A stretch of DNA of 64,000 nt from Haloprofundus halophilus. GTDB lineage: Archaea > Halobacteriota > Halobacteria > Halobacteriales > Haloferacaceae. The notes under the pieces are model-generated. The model saw only the letters and a program-made list of their open reading frames with translations. It was not told the origin of the DNA and searched no databases. Of the stretch, positions 35,047-43,627 are shown piece after piece. The stretch's first letter is position 1. The number at the start of each line of letters is the position of its first letter. The position numbers were made by a program, and so were the translations under genes. The stretch is from the NCBI RefSeq assembly GCF_003439925.1, contig NZ_QQRR01000001.1:682001-746000 (forward strand), read 5' to 3'.

Positions 35047-35382
35047 CGCGTACCTGCTGTTGCGAGCACGCTCGCATCAGTGCGAGGCCTAACCAGTTAG
35101 TGACGATATACAGACACGTTCCGCGCATCGTTCGAGAAGCGCTCGGGATAGCGTTCGCTCCTCACGGTGGAGATGCTGCCGTCAGCGTCGGGTCGATGTG
35201 GTGGGTGCAAGCAGGCGGTGAGCGCTCGAACGGGTGGTCACCGCGCAACAGCCTCGGCACCCGTTCGGCAATCGGTCAGGACACACGACGGGGTGGCCGC
35301 GTCCTCGTTCAAAAACCCTCGCTACCGACAGACAGACCCGTACCGGCCTCAGCGCCGTACCGGCCTTAGCGCCGTACCGGCC
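35047..35382. other. 336-bp gap: regulator promoter and tandem repeat
   Basis: Contains the promoter side of the winged-helix regulator and ends in a 17-bp tandem repeat. An open frame on the plus strand (35100-35369) has mixed, Arg/Trp-rich residue use and no recognised similarity; I do not call it a gene. Confidence 0.5.
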
Positions 35383-35388
35383 TCAGCG
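35341..35388. repeat. 17-bp tandem repeat overlapping the Nudix 3' end
   Basis: Units TACCGGCCTCAGCGCCG at 35341, 35358 (one change) and a partial third at 35375. The third unit runs into the stop codon of the Nudix gene. Confidence 0.8.
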
Positions 35389-35853
35389 TCGACCGGACGC
35401 GCACCCGATGGCTTCCAGACCGAGTTCGACCACGTCGGCGTCGAGGTCGCTCGTCCGGAGGTCGTCGGGGGTGTACCAGTCCCACACGTCTGCGCTCTCT
35501 TCGCCGTCGTCGGGGTCGATGGCACGCGAGTCGGTCGTCGCGTAGTAGATGTGGTCGATGTGCTGGTGGCTGACCCCGTCGTCGTGAACGTTGATATCTT
35601 CGAGCAACAGATGCCGCGGCCGCGGAATCGTCCGCGCCGTCTCGGAGGCGATGGTGGAGTGATCGGCGAGTAACGTCGGCTCCAGACCCGTCTCCTCGCG
35701 GGCTTCTCGGAGCGCGGCTTCGTGGGGGAGTTCGTCTCTGTCGACGTGGCCGCCGGGGGGCAGTCGCAGGCCGAGCCGCTTGTGCTCGTGCAGCGCCGTC
35801 GCCCCGTCGTTGACGATGTACACCGTCGCCGTGAAGTGCCGCGTCGTCTCCAT
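35383..35853 (-). CDS. Nudix hydrolase
   Basis: A 156-residue Nudix protein. The Nudix box is complete: GGHVDRDELPHEAALREAREETGL fits G-x5-E-x7-R-E-U-x-E-E-x-G-U, preceded by RLGLRLPPG as in house-cleaning pyrophosphatases. It hydrolyses a nucleoside diphosphate linked to another group; the substrate (oxidised nucleotide, ADP-ribose or similar) cannot be told from sequence. The C-terminal residues are encoded by part of a 17-bp tandem repeat. Monocistronic; the upstream gap holds another repeat. Confidence 0.9.
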   Translation of the reverse strand: METTRHFTATVYIVNDGATALHEHKRLGLRLPPGGHVDRDELPHEAALREAREETGLEPTLLADHSTIASETARTIPRPRHLLLEDINVHDDGVSHQHIDHIYYATTDSRAIDPDDGEESADVWDWYTPDDLRTSDLDADVVELGLEAIGCASGRR

Positions 35854-36007
35854 GCCGAACGGTGGCGGCGACCGGTTTTAACCGTCGTGACTTCCGGCGA
35901 CCGAATCGGCGGCGACCGCTTCGATTCTGCGACCGAATCGGTAGCAGTCGCTCCGACTGTGGGTGCGAAAGGGGGAGTCGAATCCGCGGCGGGGGTCGAG
36001 CGGTATC

Positions 36008-36060
36008 GGCAGGCGTCAGCACGCGTTGGCAGGTGTCAGCACGCGTTGGCAGGCGTCGGC
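36008..36060. repeat. 20-bp tandem repeat downstream of tfb
   Basis: Units start GGCAGGCGTCAGC at 36008 and GGCAGGTGTCAGC at 36028, with a partial third at 36048. It lies about 20 bp beyond the TFB stop at 36082. Confidence 0.8.
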
Positions 36061-36081
36061 AGGCGGCGGCGCACGACCCGA

Positions 36082-37062
36082 CTACGGCAGGTGGACCTGC
36101 TCTTCGGCTTCGAGCAGTTCGTGGTACCGGTTCCGGATGGTGACTTCGCTGATGTTGGCGACGTCGCTCACTTCGCTCTGAGTCACCTTCTCGTTGGTCA
36201 ACAGCGAGGCGGCGTAGACGGCGGCGGCGGCGAGGCCGACCGGCGACTTACCCGAGTGGACGCCCTGTTCTTTGGCGTTCTTCAGCAGTTTTCGTGCGCG
36301 GCGTTCGGCCTCGTCGGAGAGGTCGAGCGCCGAGGCGAACCGCGGGACGTAGCTCTCGGGGTCTGCGGGCTGGATTTCGAGTTTCAGCTCGCGGACGACG
36401 TAGCGGTACGTCCGGGCGATTTCGTCCTTCTCGACGCGGGAGACGCCCGAAATCTCGTCGAGACTGCGCGGCGTTCCGGCCTGACGAGCGGCGGCGTACA
36501 GACTGGCCGTCGAGACGCCCTCGATGGAGCGGCCGGGGAGCAGGTCCTCGCCGAGCGCGCGGCGATAGATGACCGAGGCGGTCTCGCGGACGTTCTCGGG
36601 GAGGCCGAGCGCCGAGGCCATGCGGTCTATCTCGCCGAGTGCCTGTTTCAGGTTGCGCTCTTTGGAGTCGCGGGTGCGGAAGCGCTCGTTCCACGTCCGT
36701 AGCCGCTGCATCTTCTCCCGCTGGCGGCTCGACAGCGAGTTACCGTAGGCGTCCTTGTTCTGCCAACCGATGTTCGTCGACAGCCCCTTGTCGTGCATCA
36801 TGTTCGTCGTCGGTGCGCCGACGCGGGACTTCTGGTCTTTCTCCTTGGAGTCGAACGCGCGCCACTCGGGGCCGCGGTCGATGCCGTCCTCCTCGACGAC
36901 GAGACCGCAGTCGGTACAGACGGTCTCGCCGTGTTCGGTGTCGCTGGCCAACTGTCCGCCGCACTCCGGGCAGCGCAGCGTCTCGTCGGCTTCGTCTTCG
37001 TTCTCTTCCTCGTCTCTCTGTCGGGTGCGCTCGCCCGTGTACCGTCGGACACTATCAGTCAT
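36082..37062 (-). CDS. tfb: transcription initiation factor IIB (TFB)
   Basis: A 326-residue general transcription factor that binds the TBP-promoter complex and recruits RNA polymerase. Zinc ribbon Cys31-x2-Cys34 and Cys49-x2-Cys52 (RCPECGGQL, VCTDCGLV), B-reader/linker RGPEWRAFDSKEKDQKSRVGAP, and two cyclin repeats (about 125-215 and 225-310). Haloarchaea carry many TFB paralogues with overlapping promoter preferences; which one this is cannot be told here. ATG at 37062 (MTDSVRRYTG) is the usual start; an upstream extension is not TFB-like. Divergent from gatC. Confidence 0.95.
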   Translation of the reverse strand: MTDSVRRYTGERTRQRDEEENEDEADETLRCPECGGQLASDTEHGETVCTDCGLVVEEDGIDRGPEWRAFDSKEKDQKSRVGAPTTNMMHDKGLSTNIGWQNKDAYGNSLSSRQREKMQRLRTWNERFRTRDSKERNLKQALGEIDRMASALGLPENVRETASVIYRRALGEDLLPGRSIEGVSTASLYAAARQAGTPRSLDEISGVSRVEKDEIARTYRYVVRELKLEIQPADPESYVPRFASALDLSDEAERRARKLLKNAKEQGVHSGKSPVGLAAAAVYAASLLTNEKVTQSEVSDVANISEVTIRNRYHELLEAEEQVHLP

Positions 37063-37351
37063 TGTTAGGGGTAGTGGGGTGGTGGAGAGACGCCTCTCTC
37101 GTGGACTGTTCTCCATCGGGTTGTTCGGAAGCGATTCACTTAAGTCTGGTGCCGAAATTAGGGGTCGAGACGCCTCGAAAACTACGTTCCGGCGGGCCGG
37201 TCGCACCGATGGTTTCGATGGTGGATTCGGTCCGGTGGCGCTGGCGTCTCGTCACGGGGGCCGATACTTTTCGCTTTCGCCGAACGTCGCTCTCGTCGGC
37301 GACTCGCGGTGCATCGAAACCCTTACTCCCGGCCCCCGACACCGAGACGGT

Positions 37352-37630
37352 ATGAGCGACACGTCCGTCGACGCGGAGGAAGTGCGTCACGTTGCGACCC
37401 TCGCGCGGGTCGACCTCGACGACGCCGAGGTCGAGGAGTTCGCCGCGCAGTTCGCCGATATTCTCACGTACTTCGACGCGCTCGACGAAGTGCCCGAAGT
37501 CGACGACGAAGCCGAGTTGGTGAACGTGATGCGCCCCGACGAGGTCCGCGAGAGCCTCAGTCAGGAGGAGGCGCTCTCGAACGCCGCGGAGGCCGAAGAC
37601 GGCTTCTTCAAGGGGCCGAAGGTGTCGTAG
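37352..37630 (+). CDS. gatC: Asp-tRNA(Asn)/Glu-tRNA(Gln) amidotransferase subunit GatC
   Basis: A 92-residue GatC. The N-terminal VRHVATLARVDLDDAEVEEFAAQFADILTYF and the later VNVMRPDEV and FFKGPKVS are diagnostic. GatC stabilises GatA against GatB in the complex that converts mischarged Glu-tRNA(Gln) or Asp-tRNA(Asn). Archaea use GatCAB mainly for Asn-tRNA. It is directly followed by gatA (stop TAG abuts the next ATG). GatB is not in this window. Confidence 0.95.
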   Translation: MSDTSVDAEEVRHVATLARVDLDDAEVEEFAAQFADILTYFDALDEVPEVDDEAELVNVMRPDEVRESLSQEEALSNAAEAEDGFFKGPKVS

Positions 37631-38959
37631 ATGGCTGCCGACCTCAACATCTTCGTCACCGAGGAGACCGTCGAATCGGACGCCGACGGCCCGCTGAGCG
37701 GCACGACCGTCGCCGTCAAGGACAACATCAGCACCGAGGGTCTCCGCACGACTTGCGGGTCGGCGATGCTCGACGACTACGTCCCGCCGTACGACGCGAC
37801 GGTCGTCGAGCGCCTGAAGGACGCGGGCGCGACCATCGTCGGCAAGGCGAACATGGACGAGTTCGGGATGGGGTCGACCACCGAGACGTCGGCGTTCGGC
37901 GCGACGAGGAACCCCGTCGACCCCGAACGCGTCCCCGGCGGCTCGTCCGGCGGCTCCGCGGCGGCGGTCGCGGCGGGCGAGGCGGACCTCGCGCTCGGCA
38001 CCGACACCGGCGGCTCGGTTCGCAACCCCGCGGCGTTCTGCGGCGTCGTCGGCATCAAACCCACCTACGGGCTCGTCTCGCGCTACGGGCTCGTCGCCTA
38101 CGCCAACAGCCTCGAACAGATCGGACCGTTCGGCTCCACCGTCGAGGAGGCGGCGACGTTGCTCGACGTGATTTCGGGACCGGACGCCAACGACGCGACG
38201 ACTCGTGACGCGAGCGAGGCACGAAGCGCCTCGGATGGTCGAACGGGCACCGCCCGTGAGACGGGGACGAGCTCCGACTACGCGAGCGCCGCCGACGGCG
38301 ACGTCGACGGCCTCACCGTCGGCGTCCCCACGGAACTGGTCGACGGTGCGGACGACCGCGTCGTCGAGGTGTTCGAGGACGCCCTCTCGGAACTCGAAGC
38401 GCAGGGCGTAGAGACGACGGAGGTGAGCCTCGAGTCCGTCGGCCACGCGGTGCAGGCGTACTACGTCATCGCGATGTCCGAAGCCTCCTCGAATCTCGCG
38501 CGGTTCGACGGCGTCAGATACGGAAAATCGGGCGGCTACGAGGGCAACTGGAACGAGTCGTTCGCCCGCGCCCGCGAGGAGGGCTTCGGCTCGGAGGTCA
38601 AACGTCGTATCCTCCTCGGCACCTACGCGCTGTCGGCGGGCTACCACGACAAGTACTACAAGAAGGCCCAGGACGCCCGCGCGTGGGTGGCGCAGGACTT
38701 CGACGCCGCCTTCGAGAGCGTCGACGTACTCGCGTCGCCGACGATGCCCGTCCTCCCGCCGAAACTCGGCGAGAGCCTCGACGACCCGCTGCAACTGTAC
38801 CTCACCGACGCGAACACGGTGCCGGTGAACCTGGCGAACCTCCCGGCCATCTCGGTGCCCGCCGGCGAGGCAGACGGTCTTCCGGTCGGTCTCCAACTCA
38901 TCGGTCCGAAGTTCGGCGAGGAGCAGATTATTCGGACGGCCAGTGCGGTCGAACAGTAA
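37631..38959 (+). CDS. gatA: Asp-tRNA(Asn)/Glu-tRNA(Gln) amidotransferase subunit GatA
   Basis: A 442-residue amidase-signature enzyme that frees ammonia from glutamine. Catalytic Lys in VAVKDNIS, the Ser-cisSer-Lys triad region GGSSGGSAAAVAAGE and TDTGGSVRNPAAFCGVVG are intact, as is KRRILLGTYALSAGY. About 25 residues near 195-222 (DASEARSASDGRTG and following) look like an insertion and are encoded by palindromic DNA related to one in purL. The 3' end is duplicated: about 99 bp covering the last codons and terminator recur immediately downstream. Confidence 0.95.
   Translation: MAADLNIFVTEETVESDADGPLSGTTVAVKDNISTEGLRTTCGSAMLDDYVPPYDATVVERLKDAGATIVGKANMDEFGMGSTTETSAFGATRNPVDPERVPGGSSGGSAAAVAAGEADLALGTDTGGSVRNPAAFCGVVGIKPTYGLVSRYGLVAYANSLEQIGPFGSTVEEAATLLDVISGPDANDATTRDASEARSASDGRTGTARETGTSSDYASAADGDVDGLTVGVPTELVDGADDRVVEVFEDALSELEAQGVETTEVSLESVGHAVQAYYVIAMSEASSNLARFDGVRYGKSGGYEGNWNESFARAREEGFGSEVKRRILLGTYALSAGYHDKYYKKAQDARAWVAQDFDAAFESVDVLASPTMPVLPPKLGESLDDPLQLYLTDANTVPVNLANLPAISVPAGEADGLPVGLQLIGPKFGEEQIIRTASAVEQ
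38216..38232. repeat. palindromic element inserted in gatA coding region
   Basis: GAGGCAC-GAA-GCGCCTC, a 7-bp stem with one mismatch and three-base loop, encoding SEARSAS. A second small hairpin, ACGGGC-ACC-GCCCGT, follows at about 38242-38256. The related element in purL keeps the same frame and encodes EARSASD as well. Confidence 0.6.
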
Positions 38960-39131
38960 GCCGCGGTTTTTTGGTCCAGATTTTTCGAGGCGGCCGACGA
39001 GCGGAGCGAGGATGGCCGTCGAAGAAAAAGGTGGACGGCCAGCGCCGTCGAACAGTAAGCCGCGGTTTTTTGGTCCAGATTTTTCGAGCCGAGTGCCCGA
39101 GCGAAGCGAGGGCCGAGGGCGAAGAAAAAGG
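38934..39131. repeat. 99-bp tandem duplication of the gatA 3' end with T-tract terminator
   Basis: Copy 1 (38934-39032) starts inside the last gatA codons; copy 2 (39033-39131) repeats them, including GTCGAACAGTAAG and the tracts GGTTTTTTGG and GATTTTTCGAG. A 42-bp block is identical at 38948-38989 and 39047-39088. The middle parts have diverged but both end GAAGAAAAAGGTGG. T-runs on both strands between convergent genes suggest a bidirectional terminator. Confidence 0.85.
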
Positions 39132-39138
39132 TGGGCGT

Positions 39139-39504
39139 TCAGTGCTCGCGTTCGACGTACCGCGCCTCGAACTCCTCGCGGCTCTTCGACAGGTAGATCG
39201 CGCCCTCGACGATGCCGACGAGACCCGGAAGCCCGGTCCAGAAGAACAGGAGGTAGAGGATACCCACCTTCGTCCGGCCGAGGTAGAACTTGTGCGCGCC
39301 GAACGACCCGAGCAGGATGGCGAGCAGCGCGGCGACGAGTCGCTTGTCGTCGACGGCCGAGGGCGGCGGGCGCTGACGCACGCCGCAGTGCGGGCAGAGT
39401 TCGGCCTCGGCGTCTATCTGTTCGCCGCAGTTGTGACAGTAGACGGTGCCGCCGTCGTCCGCTGTCGTGCCGGTCCCCGTCGACATGTCGGAGTTATCCA
39501 CCAT
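39139..39504 (-). CDS. TM2-domain membrane protein with zinc ribbon
   Basis: A 121-residue protein. A short N-terminal tail is followed by a zinc ribbon (VYCHNCGEQIDAEAELCPHCG, two CxxC pairs) and a TM2 domain: two membrane helices with the family phrase LLGSFGAHKFYLGRTKVGILYLLFFWTGLPGLVGIVEGAIYL. TM2 proteins occur across domains with no settled function. The ATG at 39504 or one six codons later could start it. Convergent with gatA across the duplicated terminator. Confidence 0.88.
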   Translation of the reverse strand: MVDNSDMSTGTGTTADDGGTVYCHNCGEQIDAEAELCPHCGVRQRPPPSAVDDKRLVAALLAILLGSFGAHKFYLGRTKVGILYLLFFWTGLPGLVGIVEGAIYLSKSREEFEARYVEREH

Positions 39505-39630
39505 GTGACGGTGGTCGTCGAGTATCGGCAAAAATGTCGGGGCGTCTCTCCGTCGAGCACCCCACTCTGTTTCCGGTTCCGCCCGAACAGCGTCCGAGGG
39601 CGACTCGCTCGTGACGAGAGAGCGGGGACC

Positions 39631-41241
39631 TCACCGCTTCCAGTACTCGGGCGTCAGGAGGACCAGCACAGGAAGTATCTCCAACCGACCGATCCACATC
39701 AACACCACCATCAGCAGTTTCGACGCGTTCGAGAACTCGACGAATCCGCCCATCGGGCCGAGGAAGCCGAAGCCCGGACCGACGTTGCCGATGGTCGTCG
39801 CCGACGCGCTCACGAGTTCCAACACCGTCACGTCGAGGCCGACGCGGACGGCGTCGAGTCCGAGCAGTATCGTCGCCACGGCGAAGATGACGAAGTAGAG
39901 GAGCGTAAACGCGTAGATGCCGCGGACGGCCCGCTCGTCGAGTGCGCGGTCGCCGAGTCGGACGGGGCGAACCGCCTCCGGGTGTGCCGTCGTGAACAGT
40001 TCACGGCGGAGGGATTTGAGGATGACGTACCAGCGGACGATTTTGATGCCCCCACCGGTCGACCCGGCGCTGCCGCCGATGAACATCGCAAACAGGAGGA
40101 GGTACTTCGCGGGCGCGCTCCAGGCGTTGAAGTCGAGACTGGCGTACCCCGTCGTCGTCACGATGGCGAGCACCTGGAACAGCGCCGCCCGTATCGACGG
40201 TTCGGCGTCGCCGACGTGGTCGGCCGCCGCGTCGACGACGTAGGCCGCGTCGTACGTCTGCCCGGCCGTGACCGCGTCGGGAGCGACGAACCCGTTTCCG
40301 CTGAACAGCAGTCCCGCGAGGATGGCGGTGAGGACGGCGACGATGCCGAGGTACGTGTGGAACTCCGTGTCCTCGAGGAACGTCCGCGGGTCGTCCGCCA
40401 GCGCGTGCCAGATGAGCGCGAAGTTCGTTCCGGCGACGACCATGAAGGGGATGACGACCCACTGGGCGGCCGCCGAGAACGCCTCGATGCTCCGCGCCTC
40501 CGGCGAGAAGCCGCCGGTCGGCATCGTCGTCAACCCGTGAGCGACGGCGTTGTAGAAGTCCATCTGCGGTGCCATCCCGCCGCGGTGGAGACCGTACAGG
40601 AGGAGGATTTCGAGGACGGTGAACCCGAGGTACGCAGCCCACAGGAGACGCGCCGTCTGGGCGATACGCGGCGTGAGTTTCTCGATACTCGGGCCGGGCG
40701 CTTCGGCGTCCATCAACTGCGCGCCGCCGGCGGAGAGCTGCGGGAGGATGGCGACCGCGAGAACGACGATTCCCATCCCGCCGAGCCACTGCGTGAGCTG
40801 CCGCCACATCATGATGGCGCGGCCGTGGGTCTCGAAGGAGATGTCCCCGAGAACGGTCGACCCCGTGGTAGAGAAGCCGCTCATGCTCTCGAACAGCGCG
40901 TTCACCGGGTTCGCGAGCGTCGACGCCGGCGAGAGGGGTCCGAGCAGAAACGGAATCCCGTGGGCCTCGACGAGATACGGAATCGTGCCGACGAGGGCGA
41001 CGGCCAGCCACGTCACCCCGACCATCAGAAAACCCTCTCGCGCTCGGAGGTCCGGTTCGGGGTCGAGGCGCTCTAACCACGTTCCGACCGCCGCGGTGAC
41101 GAGCATCGTCACGAGAAACGGGACGACCGACTCGCCGTAGTAGAGCGCGACGGCGACCGGCAGCGCGAGCGGAACGACCAGATACTTCAGCACCGTCCCG
41201 ACGAGACTGAGACTGGCGCGGTAGTCGACGCGCAGATGCAT
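39631..41241 (-). CDS. trkH: potassium uptake protein TrkH
   Basis: A 536-residue K+ channel-like transporter. Selectivity-filter loops are visible: ESMSGFSTTGSTVL, GLTTMPTGGFSPEAR, TTTGYASLDF and SATTIGNVGPGFG, with helix pairs between, plus the GGSAGSTGGGIKIVRW loop. Haloarchaea keep molar K+ in the cytoplasm, so this is a key osmotic importer working with the TrkA gene just upstream (144 bp). ATG at 41241 (MHLRVDYRASLSLVG) is chosen because the extension to an earlier start is polar and unconserved. Confidence 0.93.
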   Translation of the reverse strand: MHLRVDYRASLSLVGTVLKYLVVPLALPVAVALYYGESVVPFLVTMLVTAAVGTWLERLDPEPDLRAREGFLMVGVTWLAVALVGTIPYLVEAHGIPFLLGPLSPASTLANPVNALFESMSGFSTTGSTVLGDISFETHGRAIMMWRQLTQWLGGMGIVVLAVAILPQLSAGGAQLMDAEAPGPSIEKLTPRIAQTARLLWAAYLGFTVLEILLLYGLHRGGMAPQMDFYNAVAHGLTTMPTGGFSPEARSIEAFSAAAQWVVIPFMVVAGTNFALIWHALADDPRTFLEDTEFHTYLGIVAVLTAILAGLLFSGNGFVAPDAVTAGQTYDAAYVVDAAADHVGDAEPSIRAALFQVLAIVTTTGYASLDFNAWSAPAKYLLLFAMFIGGSAGSTGGGIKIVRWYVILKSLRRELFTTAHPEAVRPVRLGDRALDERAVRGIYAFTLLYFVIFAVATILLGLDAVRVGLDVTVLELVSASATTIGNVGPGFGFLGPMGGFVEFSNASKLLMVVLMWIGRLEILPVLVLLTPEYWKR

Positions 41242-41385
41242 CGACCGCCACCGATTCGACGAAGATGTCACGAGTGCGAGCCTGTTTCGATGCGGAGCGT
41301 ATGAACGTAGTGGAATCCCGTATTCGGCGGAAACGCCGAGCCACGCGCCGCGGGGACGACGTGCCGCGGGGACGACGTGCCGCGC

Positions 41386-42723
41386 TCAGAGCCTCGGCGT
41401 CACGTCGTCGAGCACTTCGATGTCGACGAAGACGACGACGTGGTCGCCGGGTTCGATGACGGTGTCACCGCGCGGGGTGACGAACTCGTCGTGGCGGGTG
41501 ATAGCGCCGATGACGACGCCGTCGGGCAGTTCCGTCATCACCTCGCTGATGGGCTGTCCGACGAGGATGCTGTCGCGGTCGACCTCTATCTCCAGCACTT
41601 CGGCCTTGTCGCTCTCGATGAGCGCGACGTTCTCCGCGCCCCCCTCGTGAGTGAAGCGGGTGATCTCCTCGGCGACGACTTCGCGGGGGTTCAACCCCAC
41701 GTCGACGCCGACGGCCTCGAACAGTTCGACGTACGTGGGGGTGTCGATAATCGCCACCGTTCGGCCGGCACCGAGACGGGTCGCGAGCAGCGAGACGAGG
41801 AGGTTCTTCTCGTCGGAGTCGAGCGCGGAGACGACGACGTCTGCGTCGCCGACGTGCTCGCGTTCGAGGAACTCGGCGTTCGTCGCGTCGCTCTCCATCA
41901 CGATAGTGCCCGGGAGTTTCTCGGCGAGGCGTCGCGCCCGTTCGGAGTCGTACTCGATGAGTCGCGGGCGCAGTCCCCGCTCTTCGAGCAGGCGGGCGAC
42001 GTGGTAGCCGACCTCGCTCCCGCCGACGATGACGACCTCCTCGGGCGACCCCGGCGACTCGGCGGGGACGAGCGCGTCCGAGAACGCCTGAACGCTCTCG
42101 GGGCTCCCGATGACGACGACGCGGTCGCCGGCGCTGATGACCGACTCCCCGCGGGGGATGACGACCTCGCCGTTCCGGAGGATGGCCGCGAACGTCAGCG
42201 AGTCGAAGCGGTCGGCCTCGCGCACGGTCTGGTCGGCGACGGGGCTGTCGGGACTCACCTCGAACTCGGCCATCTGGACGCGACCCTCCGCGAACGGGTC
42301 GACGTCGCGGGCGGCGGGCAGGCCGATGATGCGGACGATGGCCTCCGCCGCCAGCAGGTTGGTACAGACCATGAAGTCGATACCGAAGGCGTCGCCGGAC
42401 TGCTGCCACGTGCGGAGGTGTTCGGTGTTCTTCACGCGTGCGACGGTGAACGCGTCGCTGATGGCTTTCGCCGTCGCGCAGGCGACGATGTTCGTCTCGT
42501 CGTTGTCGGTCGTCGCGATGAGCATGTCCGCCTCGTCGATGCCGGCTTCCCGAAGCACCGACAGCGACGTGCCGTCGCCCTGGACGGCGAGCACGTCCAG
42601 CGAGTACGTGAGGTCCTCGACGCGGTCGGCGTCGCGTTCGACGATAACGACTTCGTGGCTCCTGTCGAGGTCGGAGGCGATGCTCTCGCCGACCTGACCG
42701 GCGCCGATGATGATCACGCGCAC
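41386..42723 (-). CDS. trkA: Trk potassium channel regulatory subunit TrkA
   Basis: A 445-residue cytoplasmic ring-forming regulator of TrkH. Two RCK-N Rossmann units start IIIGAGQVGESIASDLD and VVIVGGSEVGYHVARLL, each followed by a small RCK-C domain (about 135-215 and 365-440). They bind NAD(H) and nucleotides to gate K+ flux. It starts with GTG; no upstream ATG keeps the conserved N-terminus. It precedes trkH on the same strand, forming the transport pair. Confidence 0.93.
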   Translation of the reverse strand: MRVIIIGAGQVGESIASDLDRSHEVVIVERDADRVEDLTYSLDVLAVQGDGTSLSVLREAGIDEADMLIATTDNDETNIVACATAKAISDAFTVARVKNTEHLRTWQQSGDAFGIDFMVCTNLLAAEAIVRIIGLPAARDVDPFAEGRVQMAEFEVSPDSPVADQTVREADRFDSLTFAAILRNGEVVIPRGESVISAGDRVVVIGSPESVQAFSDALVPAESPGSPEEVVIVGGSEVGYHVARLLEERGLRPRLIEYDSERARRLAEKLPGTIVMESDATNAEFLEREHVGDADVVVSALDSDEKNLLVSLLATRLGAGRTVAIIDTPTYVELFEAVGVDVGLNPREVVAEEITRFTHEGGAENVALIESDKAEVLEIEVDRDSILVGQPISEVMTELPDGVVIGAITRHDEFVTPRGDTVIEPGDHVVVFVDIEVLDDVTPRL

Positions 42724-42862
42724 GGAGTCCCCGCACCTCTGTTCATACCACTCGGCGGTCGTCCGACTACATTTGTCTTTTCGTCTCGGGACGCCCCGCT
42801 CTCGCGTGAGAACGCGTCCGCCGACCGTGACGGGGCGTTCACCGGCTCGGAGTTCGTCCGGC

Positions 42863-43399
42863 TCAGAGTTCGTCCGGTCGGTCCCTGACTTCGAGCGTCA
42901 CCGACCGCTCGCGGCCCTCGAGGTCGGCGACGACGCGTTCGACGACGCGCTCGGCCTCCTTGACGACGAGCGGTTTGACCTTCTCGATGACTCTGTCGAA
43001 GGAGACGAACATCGGCAGGTCCAGCGCGCCGTGGGCGCTGTCGGGGTCGAACTCCACCTCGATGACGACGCGGCAGGCGGTGTCGGCGTCCGGCGGCGCG
43101 TCTTCGGGGAGTTCGTCCAGCGGTTCGACGAGCCACCGCCCCTCCGCGTTTATCGTCTTCGTCAGTCGCCACTCGACGCGGTGTGGCGGGGCGAGTTCGG
43201 TCACCTCCGAGTGGGCGGTGTACGTCAGTTTCCACCACTCGAAGCGGAGCGCGTACTCGGTGCCCGCGGAGCCGTCGCCGTCGGCGCGCACGTCGGTGAG
43301 ATACTTCGAGTAGTTCGCGTATCGGGGAAAATCGACGAGGAACTCGTACACCTCCTCGGGCGGGAGGTACACGACCGTCGAAACGGCAATCTCGTCCAC
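42863..43399 (-). CDS. SRPBCC-fold protein (RatA/COQ10-like)
   Basis: A 178-residue START-like protein. AVSTVVYLPPEEVYEFLVDFPRYANYSKYL is the usual opening of polyketide-cyclase/COQ10-type SRPBCC domains, followed by strands (YALRFEWWKLTYTAHSEVTEL, HRVEWRLTKT, RVVIEVEFDPD) and a long C-terminal helix (IEKVKPLVVKEAERVVERVVADLE). Such proteins bind lipids or hydrophobic ligands, or act on ribosomes in bacteria; the haloarchaeal role is not known. Same strand as trkA, 139 bp upstream. Confidence 0.8.
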   Translation of the reverse strand: MDEIAVSTVVYLPPEEVYEFLVDFPRYANYSKYLTDVRADGDGSAGTEYALRFEWWKLTYTAHSEVTELAPPHRVEWRLTKTINAEGRWLVEPLDELPEDAPPDADTACRVVIEVEFDPDSAHGALDLPMFVSFDRVIEKVKPLVVKEAERVVERVVADLEGRERSVTLEVRDRPDEL

Positions 43400-43438
43400 G
43401 GCTGAAGATGTGTAGCCGGTAGCCTAAGCGTTGCGGGA

Positions 43439-43505
43439 GTCGAGCGTCGGAAAGTCGAGCGTTTCGGCCACCGGAAAGTCGAACGTCGGGAAGTCAAGCG
43501 TCTCG
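43439..43505. repeat. imperfect 15/24-bp repeat upstream of siderophore locus
   Basis: The phrase GTCGAGCGTCGGAAA and variants recur at 43439, 43454, 43478 and 43493 with one 24-bp unit. It lies between the SRPBCC gene and the iron boxes. Confidence 0.6.
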
Positions 43506-43572
43506 ACCGCCCGAGGGCCTCACCTCGGACGAGGCACCCGCCGCCGATGTGCAGTGTGACACCAAATCACGT

Positions 43573-43586
43573 TTAGGCGCGCCTAA
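43573..43586. promoter_or_regulatory. iron-box palindrome (outer) before siderophore-binding protein 1
   Basis: TTAGGCGCGCCTAA, 55 bp before the ATG at 43628. TTTTATT between the two boxes (about 43597-43603) is the likely TATA element. Confidence 0.75.
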
Positions 43587-43607
43587 CAATCGACGCTTTT
43601 ATTGGAT

Positions 43608-43621
43608 TTAGGTGAACCTAA
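43608..43621. promoter_or_regulatory. iron-box palindrome (inner) before siderophore-binding protein 1
   Basis: TTAGGTGAACCTAA, 20 bp before the ATG, so it covers the expected transcription start. Confidence 0.75.
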
Positions 43622-43627
43622 ACAGGT

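Noticed and set aside
35100-35369. Open frame of 89 codons in the regulator-Nudix gap
   Set aside because: Irregular residue use, runs into a tandem repeat, and has no recognisable motif.
38994-39115. Copies of the purL/gatA palindrome in the gatA terminator region
   Set aside because: GAGCGGAGCGAG and GAGCGAAGCGAG resemble it in composition but do not form the same stem, so they were not counted.
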